64,000 nucleotides of DNA from Tyto alba (lineage: Eukaryota > Chordata > Aves > Strigiformes > Tytonidae): contig NW_024881296.1 of NCBI RefSeq assembly GCF_018691265.1, positions 14,167,427 through 14,231,426 of the forward strand, read 5' to 3'. A program made the translations under genes and the position numbers. The first letter of the stretch is position 1; each line of letters opens with the position of its first letter. The notes below the pieces were generated by a model. That model saw nothing but the letters and a program-made list of their open reading frames with translations. It was not told the origin of the DNA and did not search any database. This document shows positions 14,497-26,116 of the stretch, piece by piece.

Positions 14497-14660
14497 TACA
14501 AACACAGAATGCCATAGGACTGTAAAATCATTTAGGTTGGAAAAGACCTTTAAGGTCATCATGACACAATACCTACACATTACCCCTCCCTCCCCAAACC
14601 TCTTTGCAGCTTTTAACATGATGCCTGGCTTCCATTTTCACAAAGCCTCTGCCAACACAC
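14497..14660 (-). mobile_element. CR1 LINE 3' end, reverse orientation
   Basis: AAAATCATTTAGGTTGGAAA followed by AGACCTTTAAGGTCATC is the reverse complement of the well-known avian CR1 3' end. The remainder to the right is diverged. Confidence 0.65.
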
Positions 14661-16179
14661 TTCTAAGGGGAGATTTTGAGCCTTTGGAAAGCAGCTTTTT
14701 GGGTTTTTTCACTTTATATGCTTCGTGATACTAAATAGGTCTCCACAGAAAGCTCTTAGGGAAAAGCTGAAAGTCGGGGGTAGAATTCCCTTTGAAAATT
14801 TGCCATGTCCAGTTTTTGTTAAACAGTCAAATGCTGAAGGAGAAAGTTTTCAGGTTCAAGCTGACAGGTCAACTATATCTACTATGTTCATCTCTCTTTG
14901 TCAACTCATGGCTCAGATACTGGAGGGAGGAAGATGATATGATAAGCAGGGTAAAAGAAAGATCAGCCATGACATAAGTGAGATTCTTAGTCTCTGAACA
15001 GATATGGAAGAATCACTGAGAAAAATTAGTATGTTGAGCAAGTCCAGGGAAGTTACTGGGGCAAGGTGTCAAATAAGCTCGATACCTGAGAATTGATCTG
15101 ATGGAGAGAGTTCAACCAGACAGAAAGACTGCATCAAACCTGAGTAGCAAGTCAAACAGTGGTTCTGATTTCTTAAAGGAAGTTCCTAAAATCCTGTAGT
15201 GCTTGGACCATCGGAATGTTCCACTCGAGAGAAAAGGGCATAGTGCCAACTCTGTAGGAAAAGTATATAAACCCCACAAAAACTAACAATAGGTGCCCTA
15301 ACTCTATATCTAGATGCAAATTATAAGTCCTCCAAGGAACAAGACATTTAAACCCAATGATTTCCACTAGCCCGCTACCTGCAAAAAAGATTCCAGATAT
15401 GAACCCAAAATGAAGACTAAGGCAAGATTCACGACTATTAGTCTAATTTTGCACTCCGGTCATTTCTAGCAAGAGCTTATATTACTATCTACTTGTCATA
15501 AATTTCTTAATGCATTCTGTAGGCCAGCAACTTCTTTCTTTATGAGGCCACTCTGTACTACTTAATGTGTAAGGCTGTGTAAGGTACCCAAGAAGTCTGT
15601 AAAATAACAAGCTCTCTCCATAGGCACCTAGTGACTGAATGTGTTGCTCACGTGTGTCTCTGGGAAAACTCTCAGCACCAGGGCTAACTCCCACTGTCTG
15701 GTATTATTTAATTGGAGAGAACTGTTGCAGTGATCCTCGGTACAGGAACATTAACTTCAGCCCAGGTTATGTTGTTCCAAGCCTCATATCAGCATTTGCT
15801 CTTATGTTTCAGTGATGTTTTGGTCTATTACAATGAGCAGAAAACATTCTGACTAGATAACCTTAAGTGCCAGCTGATTTCATAAACAATCCCCCTGCCT
15901 TCAGTGCTGAGGCAGTAGAAGGCGCTTCATTCTGGCCAGTACCTAGTGTGGTCCTTCTGAATTTCCATCTGGGAGTGCCACTGCTTCCCCATTAACAGAG
16001 AGAACATATAGGAAGCCTAGATGGTTAACTGAGTTGAGTAGCTGAGATGCCTGATTTCTGACATTGGAAAGAAGCTTTCCCCTCCTTTTCCTTTGAAGTT
16101 TGTGCAGGTAGGACTTTTTTTTTTTCTCTTAACAGAAGAATATTAAAACTGAAAACAAGTAGAAACCATGAATGGTTAC
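14661..16179. other. Intergenic DNA, no gene recognised
   Basis: Only short open stretches with no family resemblance. A T-run precedes the CR1 element at 16117-16126. Confidence 0.5.
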
Positions 16180-16405
16180 TTTTGCATTACACAAAGGAAA
16201 ACTTTTCCTCACTGGGAGGCTAGCACATCTCAGGAACAGGTTACCAGAAAGACAGTGTAGTCTCCATCCTTGGAGATTTTTTCAAGACCCGATCTAAACA
16301 AAATCATGGCTAATCTGACCTAGCTGCTTGGAGTGGGAGGCTGGAGTAGGTGACAGCCAGTGGTCCCTTCCATCCAACGTTTATACAATTCTGTGTCTTT
16401 TATCC
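16180..16405 (+). mobile_element. CR1 LINE 3' end
   Basis: Reads through the CR1 3' region in order: GGAACAGGTTACCAGAAAG, TAGTCTCCATCCTTGGAGAT, TCAAGACCCGATCTAAAC, GCTTGGAGTGGGAGG, GTGGTCCCTTCCATCCAAC, ending ACAATTCTGTG. The 5' end is truncated, as usual for CR1. This is good evidence for a bird (or other sauropsid) genome. Confidence 0.85.
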
Positions 16406-17249
16406 AAAAGAATCAACTTACTTCTTTCAGATCTACATCAAACATACAATATAATGCAGTTTGATTTTTGCTTGCCTCAGATATACATACATTTTCAGCA
16501 GTCTCTCAATTATAAAAGTCAATTTCACAGTTAGTAAATGGTTCATTTATTGATTCTCATCTACTAAATCCAAACGGCTCCACAAACAACAATATACTGG
16601 TGATGTACTGAGGTCTAAAAGAAATTACTCACATTTACAGGGAGAAAAAGCACAAAGCTACAAATTGACAGCCTCTCTTTGGTACTGCAGCTATAATTTC
16701 AAATGTCAAAAACCTTTGACATGCCGTGTAGATTACATCTTTAAGAGAGCCGTACTTCTGTTTAAAATCTGAAATGAAAGGACTTTTACCTATTTTGAAT
16801 TGTAATTTCAGAAAACTCTTTAGGCTGCAATATTTAATTTATTTTTCCGAGGTCTGAGTTACTCATGCTACCAAATTGCTCGGTCTTAGCAGAAGCTGAT
16901 CTCTGTTGGAATTCTGCACCTATATGCAAAACTTAAATAGAAGGGAGGGAAATTTAAAAGTATAATTAATTAAAAGCCCATATCAGGACCTTGACTTGTA
17001 AAAGAATGCTTGCAACCAAAAACACAGGCTTGAGGTCCACTCATTGCAAAACCAAGCCCTGAATGGTTTCAGTGCCTGGGTTTAAGGCCCTGCTTGTTCT
17101 CCAGTAGCAGTGGAAAGAACAAGAAACAAATGACTCTTTCTGGATGGGTTTTTGTCTTTGCAGGGGGAGTCTGCCCAGCAGACAGCTAGGTTATAGCCTG
17201 CACCATTACTAGTGCTGGTGTCTACGTGTGAGAAATACTGATTTTCCAT
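16406..17249. other. Intergenic AT-rich DNA
   Basis: No gene or repeat recognised, apart from the provirus remnant that begins around its right end. Confidence 0.45.
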
Positions 17250-17760
17250 GGAAGTAAATTTAAATAGGACACTCACCAATCCAGGAATCCACCCACTTTT
17301 GCCCTGGCACAAATCTCTCTTGATCATTGCACCTTTGAGTTGCTCACCACCCAACACTGGAGGAGATCTGGGGGAGTCCCCAGTCAACAGTTCGGTGTGC
17401 ACTGGAGTCCTGTCTGATCCAATTCTCCACTGTTGGGTGCAGCAAGACAAGTTGAAGCAAGGCCTTATGTCTGTGTCATTTGGGTCACCAGAATGTTGTC
17501 CCAAAAGCAGGTTTCTTCATCTGGTGTGCAAAGAGCCAATTAACACATAGAGTCGAGATATTTGTATCTATTACAGTTCTGCTCAGAAAAGGGTGCTATG
17601 CATCCAAAGTGGCCAGCACACCGAGTTACAAACACACACCATATTGATTTCATTCTGAACACACAAATGCACACCTCTATACGTAATTATTGGTTAGTAT
17701 TTTATCACAATATTATCTATTGGCTAGTTTTATTCCTCATTTTCATTTAAACTCACAGTA
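17250..17760 (-). mobile_element. Endogenous retrovirus remnant: LTR end, primer site and leader
   Basis: Read on the - strand, an LTR-like end (GGGACAACA) is followed after TTC by TGGTGACCCA (17481-17490). The first nine bases match the primer binding site used by avian retroviruses with tRNA-Trp. Some 200 nt further is GGATTG|gtgagt, which looks like a leader splice donor. No gag, pol or env frame survives. The LTR's outer edge is not defined; I place it near 17760 by appearance only. Confidence 0.4.
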
Positions 17761-18009
17761 TCTACTTACTAATGTACTCATGGTCAAAGGGTAAGGGGCT
17801 TCCTGAAGAGGTGGGTATCTTAAGTTATAGAGGTGTGGGTTTCATATTATAATGAGCTAAATTTACCTAAAGGACACAAAAATAGGTACTTTCTACAGCA
17901 TTGTTTCAGATCACCATTCTGTTGGTCATAAATCCTTAACCATACAATAGTTCTACTCTAGAATTAAGAAACAATAAATTTGTTTATAGTGATAGTGTAA
18001 GAGATTTAT

Positions 18010-18820
18010 CTGTAACTCTTTGAAACAAGGACAGAGAGAAACAGCCTGAGGGAAGCACAGTTAACAGTGGGAGTGGGGAGGAAGCCCTCTAAGCCAAGGA
18101 ATGTCTCAAACACTCGCAAGTAAGGAAACTATCATCACTGGGTGGATAACATGGAGGCTGAAGCTGATAAGATTGCCTGGATAGCACAGGATGCAGCCGG
18201 AGGAGGGGGCCCTGTAGAGACAAGACAATTCTGCTCTAGTACATCTTGTAAAGTTTCAAGGGCCATTTCTCTGGTGAATGACCTTTGCTTCGTTATCCAC
18301 GAAATGCATATTAAAGTTGACACCCCTGCATATGCTAATGAAGATTAACAAGATCATGCTAGTTGCATCATCCCATGAAGCACTTTACTCCTCCCCATAC
18401 ATGTGGTACATAGGTATGTGGGTCAACCTATGGGAGGGACCCAAGGAAAATGTGTATAAATTGAGGGAGGGGCAAGGAGTGAAAAAGAAGCAAAGAAATA
18501 AGTGAAGACAGATCCAACCTTGAACCTTCGTTGGCTGGACCAAATGCAGGATCCGGGACCGGTGATCTCTATTTCTATCCCCATTTCTATCTCTTTATAT
18601 CTCTTTTTACCCCTTTCCTCGTTATCATTAAGTAACTCAAGGCATATCATACCGCTTGCCATAATTTGTTATATACTTAGTAAATTATCATGTATCCAAT
18701 TAGTACATTGTGGGAAATTAATAAATGTTGTGTGGACTTTGAGACTTGTCTCACTGTTGTCCACTCCATTGGGGATTTATGAATTTAAGTCACTTGTCTC
18801 CCTCTTCTGAGCAGGACATG
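18010..18820 (+). mobile_element. Solo LTR (avian ERV, probably ERVL type)
   Basis: Promoter-like TATAAA at 18455-18460. Downstream come GGGACCGGTGATCTCTATTT with C/T-rich 'CTATTTCTATC' motifs, a polyadenylation signal AATAAA at 18720-18725, and GACTTTGAGACTTGTCTCAC after it. This order matches LTRs I know from bird genomes. Boundaries are approximate and no internal region follows. Confidence 0.6.
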
Positions 18821-21800
18821 AAAAATAGTGATCCTGGTTCCAAATAAAAACTTAGATTCTGAGCTGCAGATCAGATGAGAAACACTGTTTTTTGTCTTTT
18901 GCTAAATTTTTGCTCTTTTACCCTTTTACAACAGTGGGCGGTACTGATAGTCCTTACTATCCTGAAGTTATGGAATGCCTTCTGTGAAATGGGTGGAATG
19001 ACTCTGACTAACAATCTTAGCACTCCTCTGGAGACAGGAACATTTTGGTAGAATATTAACAGTTCATGAGAAATTAATATGAAAGCAAGAATGTAAGTGA
19101 AATAGTAAGCAGGAGGTGGAGTTTTATGTGCCTTGTGTTCCTATAGACTGTTTGCTTCTTGGTTCTAGTATCACATAACTGCTGACAAAACGAAGAGGAG
19201 TTTCTAAACAAGGATGGGAGTTTCACAACCCTCATGAGCATACTGAGACAGTTTCCATAGGATCTGTGCAAGATTGGAAATACACAGAGGGCTTGCTAAT
19301 CTCCCCAAAAAGGACAGAAAATGTGAAGTTTGTTCAGAACAGCAACTGTCAAGACACTCCCAGCTGTACTCTGCTACCTGTTTCCAGTGTCTATCACAGT
19401 TCCATAATTTCAAAGTACAGGAAGCCACTTGAAAGGTAATTTTATTTGATTGAACACAAGGAGACACAGACTAGGGAGCCTGCAATTGGAGGGTCGTGTG
19501 TGGGAGAAGGCAGGGCTGTGGACTGGAGAAAGAGGGTCAGGGACATCTTGTAGAGAAACAGTGTCCTGGGTGTCTGCATGATTTACTGATACTGGGGCAA
19601 GGGAAGGAGTCTGTTGCTCAAGCCTAGGAGAAACTCTCAATCAACCTAGGGGAAGGTTATGGTGCTTCTCCATATTTTATGTCACATAAAAGGCCTGGTA
19701 AAACAGGTCATTACCTGCCCCAGGCACTTGGTGATATCTACTGGGATAGGGAAGAAGTTTTATTGTCAAAATTTACTGCAGGAAAGAAAACAATAACAAA
19801 ATTGTCTATTCTGACTAATTCTAATAGATCTTATTTTTTGCCTATAACAAATCCTTTCTCTCATGTCATACTGCACACCAGCCTGTACAGAACAGTCCTT
19901 TTTCATGTTTTACTCTCAAGAGACCCTGCTTGCACTTCTGCAGCTTGGGAGCTCCTGTTCCTATATGCAGTTATAGTATGTTCAATCACAGTATTCACAA
20001 GCTGGGGGGTAGCAAAAATTACAGAGGAATAGTCTCATGAGATATTTTCCTTTTATCTGCCATAGATATTTACACTGGTAGCAATAAATAGGTGGTAAAT
20101 ATTCCTCTTATGCCAGTCTCCAGCTGCAGGTGCAAACAAGGGACAAATGAGAAGTGGAAGGCATTGGAGAGTGAGAACCTCCACATTTCAGGATGTCTAC
20201 ATCATCATGCTTTTAAGCAATCCTGCTTTCTGAGACCAAGCCTCATTTTATTCCCACAAGGAGATAAACTGGTCACAAGACGTTGTGATAGCCTTTCAAA
20301 AGCAGGGGCTTCCTGGCTGAGCAATATAGACCCTTTTTTTGTGCTAGCTTGATAGTGGACATTAATAACATGAGCAGCCACCTCTGAACCAAAAAGGAAA
20401 GGTGAAACAACACGGTCTGGGTTGCTCACAGAGTCCCATCCTCCCAGTCCACATCTTGGGTATGTGCAAGGAATTTCTGATGCATGCTCATATGAACAAC
20501 TAGTATGCAGTCAAATAGTTTGCAGTAAATGGCTCTTAAGACTTCAGAGCTGCTGCCATACAAAAGACTATTGTTCATATGCAGGATCTGCCTGGCTACC
20601 CTTTCATTATAAAAGCACAGATCACAACAGTGGCATGTTTATCTTCGCAGGGTGTTAAGTCTTACCAACTGAGCCACAGCCCCTCTTTTAGGATTAGAAA
20701 TGCATTTATCCCAGCTATTCCAAAACATCCAAAATTCAGGGTAAGGCACATGTACAAAGTCTGTGCTCAGGCAACAGTTTTAAGAAGGTAAAATGTGAAC
20801 AGGCTGAGTCTGAACCAGATGAAAGCACTTCTTCATGAGAACGACTGCAAGACAACTCTGGTGGAGAAACAAGGGATTGTTCATGGGCAGCTGTCAGCCT
20901 GGAGAGGCTGATCTCCATAGCTGTCCTCTGCAGAAAGGTCAGCTGCTACACAGGGCAGGGGCTTACCTTCAAAATGCTTGAATCTCTCCCTAGGCTAGAA
21001 TTAGTATCTGTGAACACTCTCATAGATGTGTTCATGCATTGAAAACTCCAGCCAAGAGAGATGCAAATCTCAGGAGGCAAGTAACGTCTGTAAGAAGTCC
21101 AACACTTACAGGAACTGTTTCTCTGGCTCATAAAAATTTATGAGTGAGCCTGGACTGGCATCACATCATCCTATCCTAAATTGAGTCCTGGATTTACTGT
21201 AGAGGCAATATTGGTTATTTGCACAGCTGCATTGAGCAGAGCAGACAAGTGTCTTGTGGGGAAATTCTCCTACACAGTCCTACTGATAGGAAAGTCACAA
21301 CTTCATTCAAGGCTATGGCCTGCACCCTCTCTGCATTTTTTCAATTTGTTCCCCCTTCTATGATGAGCTGACTCCCAGTCCAGAAGACAAGGCATCTCTC
21401 CTCCTCTTCCTTAAGGGATAAGTAGTGGAGCTGTAAAAGGGCCTCATAAGATATTAAGAGCAGTGTTGAGGGAGCAGGGAGAGGGATCTTACAGCCAGTG
21501 AGCCTAAAAGTAGTGTAACAACCTGTGAAATGGGAATACAACCAGCAATTTTCAGGTGACTCCCTTAAGAAGAAAAAAGTCTTGGCAGTCAGGGGGAGAT
21601 GAGGCAAGGAGGGAGAAGCAAAGAGATTAAGTCCGGGTGATGGCTAGGGAACAGAAAAGCAATAAGGTAGGATTGCATACATCAAGCCATAAAGGAAGAT
21701 TGAGATAGACAGTTTGATGCCTCCAGAGAAAGACAGAGGATGTCAGCAGGTAGGATTCAGACAGAAGTGGCATACTGATGTCTATGCAGCCATGCATGTA

Positions 21801-24800
21801 GAGGGGTCTGGGTGGAACAGATGAAAGGACAGTATCTCTGGGTGCATTGCATTGTAGAAAAGGAGCAGTATTTAAAAGGAGAGAAGGGAAATAAAGGAAA
21901 TTTGGAAATGAGATCTGAAATGCTGCAGGAGGGGGAGATGATTAGACCTTTAGAGGCACATAGGAGCAACTCACACTGCTGGTGCTTTTGGCACAAGATA
22001 AATTATTTTTCTCAAACTTTGTGGGCAAAATGAGTTCACTGGCTGGCAACTCCTTTCCAACCCTCTTCCCAGAAGAAAACAATTTTTACTGCTTGATCTG
22101 TTCAGCTCAGTGTTATGAAACTCACATCCAAGTTGTGACCCTCTCTCAACATGTAACAGCCTGTAAGTTACAAGACCCCTATCAGGAATGGTTGGTCTTC
22201 ACAATGCACATGTGTCACTTTTAGCCATTCCTGCTTCAACTCCAGATTCAGCAGAGCACCAACAGAGGGGAAGGGGGAGCAGAAGAACAGAGCAACATGG
22301 ACAGGCTTTCACAGCAAGGAAGGGAACGCTGTGCCAGCAGCCTGGACCAAGCAGCCCTGAATGTTAATTAACCCCTTTTCTTCTGAAGGGGCTAATAAAA
22401 AAGGAGAACTCAGATAATGGTCTGGCAGGTGGGAACACTGCAGGTATGTCAGGACAGGCTAATTTCCTGAGAGAACGGGACTTTGGGAAAAAAAGAGTAG
22501 CTGCAGTACAGTTAGACGTGCCTGGGCATCTCATAGGAGTCAGCCATGCTTTCCTATGCCATCTGCAAACTGTGAAAGATTTTTAACATCTAGATCATTT
22601 AATGTTGCCCCATGCATCAGCCTTACGTTTTACAGATACCCGCCGCTCTGGAGAAGTAATTTATTTCCTCAGGACACTCATACTGCTACAGCCCATGAAG
22701 AATGTCTTCTGTGTGACAGCCCAAGAAGAGGAGCATTTGGGGTCGCAGTGTCTTAGTCAAATGAGGGTCTTGATTACCCCACAGTAATCTCTGGAAAGAC
22801 AATTCAGGGCTCATGTGTCTAACAGGATGGATTAAATAGCAGCAGCATGGGCTCAACCAGCTGGGAGTGTGAGCCAGGTAGTTCTCTGTAGCTTACCAAA
22901 AAGGACCATGCAATCTGCTGGCTTGTCACAGTTAAGAGCTCCAGCACAAGCCAGTATATTAAGGGCTTTTTAGTACTGCTACAGCTCAGGACAACAGGCT
23001 CGGCTGTGATGTTGCCCTCTAGTACATCTGCAATGTCTTCGCCAGGGAAAAAGGACAGGAGTGAGCTTCACGTCTGCAAGTACGAATATGCAGACTCTGT
23101 TTCCACTTTCCCTTCTCCCCAACCCTGTGTTTGGAGGTATCCATGAGGAAGCACTTCTCCTGTGCAACTCCTGCTCGTTGGCAGCACCTCAGAGACCAGT
23201 GCCAGTTAGGGCCAGCTCTTCAGAACTGCTCTTGCAACACTTGCCCATATTAGGTGGGTGGCCAAGCCATTGGCCAGCTAGCCCATAAAAATACTCATTC
23301 TTTCTACAGATAGGCTCAAAGAGCTTATCAATTAAGAGATCCCTAAGACAGAAAATCCTATGGTGAGTATTCTTTGTGGTTTTTTGTTTGTTTGTTGGTT
23401 GGTTGGTTTGGTTGTTTGTTGTTTCTTTTTTTTTATTATTATTATTATTCTTGAAAAAAAACCTGCCTAAGCAATATATTTAACTAGAAAAGAGTAAATA
23501 GGGAAATTATAATTATGAAGCACAAAATCCCCCAAAGATTAGCATCTGGTGCTATAACCTTTCAAGCAAAGGCTGTTCTCATTTACACTGAGAAAATAAA
23601 CACAGAAAAATAAATGTGATGGGCCGTGGGATGAAGTCATGAATTTAACCAGCCTCTTCTATCTCCCATATTTGTGATTGTGCTCTGCGAGACACTTCAG
23701 ATTGGTGGCTGCAGTCTCCTATTCAACAGCTAAACCCAAAATGCACTGCGCAGCTCCTGAAGCTCACTTAATCTTAGTTAGACTGGCAGAAAGAATGGAA
23801 GAGGTGTCAGGGGTGAAACACAGCAGGCCTGCCAGAGCCACCCGCTGCCTGGTACCAAAGGAAGAGATCCTCAGCCTTATCAGATCGCCTTGCGAAAGGC
23901 TCTGCACATTCCTAAGGAGGGGCTCAGGACCAGGCAGTTGGATAACCCAAAGCTCTGGGCAAGAGATGCAGAACAGTCCAAAATGCCTTTGATCATTTGA
24001 AAGGACAGAAAAAAAAACTCCGGAAAAAAACCCACCATCCCCCATATGCTCTCCAACATTGCACTGCTGAGAGGACGTGACTGAGTTAGGATTTCAGAAT
24101 TCCTCCAGAGCAGAAGTGTATCCAACACTGCATTTTAAATATAGCATACACTTAATGCTGATTCTTTTAAATCAGTGTTGTTATTACTGCTAATGTCAAG
24201 AAAGAGCACTAAAATAAAGGCTTTTATAATTGAATGCGCTTTACACTATCTTTGGTTCTTGCCTCTTCCAGAGCAGGTGATAATTACGCTTTTATTTAGG
24301 ACAAACGTTATTCTTACATTTTCTCATTCATTTTTTTCCAGTGGTTTTAAACCTCTGAACTCAAAATCCTAGAATTTTACAGGCTATTTCTAAGGCATCC
24401 AAAACAGAAATAAGCATGTTATCACCAGGTGTAAATTTCTTCTGTAATTTCTTCACCTGAAAATTGCAAGGGTGCACAAACCTGAAAAGATTGCAAAAAG
24501 TACCACTAGTTTGGTTTATAAGCCTTGCTGAGGATTACAAACACTGCGAAACAAGAGCAGCATTGTGATCTAATTGAAAGTGGGTTTTATGCTGACCATG
24601 GTAGTCTATAAAATAAAGAGCCAGTATTCTGCTATCTTGCAATATAGAAGTACCGTTAACAACAGAGAATTAAAAGATTATGTTTTCTGCATTATTTCAT
24701 TCAAGAAGATTATAAGACGAAAGAAAATGAAAAGGCACATACTGGAATTTTCTCCAAAGTAGAAACTAGCTGTGACCTCTTTCATGTATTAAATGAATTA

Positions 24801-26029
24801 ATGCATTAAAGCTTCCTCCCCTCACCCTCGAATGTCCCTGTGGGAAGCAAAATTGTGCCATCTAGTGGGATTTGGGCCAAGGCACTAGGCACTGCGGGCA
24901 CCCTACAGCCCACCTCCCCTTGAACCTGTTTACACTGCAGCATGGACGTCAGTGGATTCCACTTTGCTCCCAAGTTCAAACCCCTCCTCTGCTAGAGCTG
25001 TGGGAAGGGTCTGCTCGCCCTGCCAGGCTTAGGGGCAGAGAGGGCTCTGCGTGCTCGGAAGGGGAAGATTCGAAAGCTCAGTCAGCACCTGCAGGGTGGC
25101 CAATGTGTCCCCAACAGCGACAGCCCAACTTCACAAGGGCAGGCTCTCAGAAGAGGGGGAAGCAGGGACAAACATGCCAGGGCTGGCTGGCTAGGGGGAA
25201 ACTTCTCATCCTTGAGCCAGGCAGCACTGGCAAAGCAAAGCACATCCCACAGAGGTTATTTCTTTCCGGGGCAGGAGGAGGGGAGCAGAAGTGGCTTTTT
25301 CATTTCTCTGCTCAATCCGTGTTTCTTCTTGGCTTCTGACTCAGTGTGAAAGATGGGGAAAATGATTGTCGGGAGTATGACTTGTTAATTTGAAACACTG
25401 AAGCCACGGGGTTCACCACAGATGAAGACTCCCCTGCTTGCCAAACAGCCAGCAGCCTTGGTTGGCTATGCTGCACAGCCATGGAGCTGGTGTACGCAGG
25501 TGACCCTGTACTACAAACCATCTCATTTCCTAGACCGCTTTTGTAACCTTAGTTAAGCATTAGGCCTAATATAGATTTCAGTGCAATCTTTTAATCTTTG
25601 CCCTTTATGGATTAGTGCATCTTTATGCCAGACGGTCATTTTACCACTTGCAATTTTTTTCTTCTGTGCTCGTGACTGGAGAGAGCCATACAATGTACAG
25701 CTGCAATACTGAAATCGGTCCAACCGTTGCAAGTGACTTATAGACCTATCTAATAAAACCTGATAGGTGTCCTTTGGGAGCACTCTTTATTGCCTCAGTC
25801 ACAACAGGTGAATGAGTAACGACTCTGCAAGGATTTTTCCGTATGAGTAAAAGTAAAGTTCACTGGTAAATCCTCAAATAATTAACAACTCTTTCCTCTA
25901 CAAATGCAGTGAGAAGTGACTTTTTGCAACAAAACATAAGCTGTTGCTCTCCAATTCAGAGCATCCCCTGGAATAATTGGATCAGCTCTGCTCATTGGCA
26001 GACCTTTTGATATTCTTGTATGAATCAAC
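18821..26029. other. Intergenic DNA upstream of UNC93A
   Basis: No supported gene. A 155-codon frame at 24872-25339 + lies in GC-richer DNA but shows no domain. A G/T-rich run with ATT repeats lies at 23378-23451. The UNC93A promoter and any 5' UTR exon should be here, but no feature marks them. Confidence 0.45.
23378..23451 (+). repeat. T/G-rich simple repeat with (ATT)n
   Basis: TTTG and TTGG units, followed by a T-run and five ATT units. Confidence 0.85.
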
Positions 26030-26116
26030 ATGGAAAGGAATCTTAAGAATGTTTTGATCATTTCTTTTGGATTTTTACTTCTCTTCACTGCTTATGGAGG
26101 ACTCCAGAGTCTACAG
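26030..26116 (+). CDS. UNC93A: UNC93A coding exon 1
   Basis: Residues 1-29. The ATG has A at -3 and G at +4. The exon encodes the start of the first membrane segment (SFGFLLLFTAYGGLQSLQ) and ends CAG|gtaagt in phase 0. The segment is almost identical to mammalian UNC93A. Confidence 0.95.

Noticed and set aside
24872..25339. 155-codon open frame on the + strand
   Set aside because: No family resemblance, no splice context, and GC-rich composition explains the absence of stops.
1..26029. Search for GPR31 or CCR6, neighbours of UNC93A in human
   Set aside because: No seven-transmembrane reading frame of about 300 codons is present on either strand.
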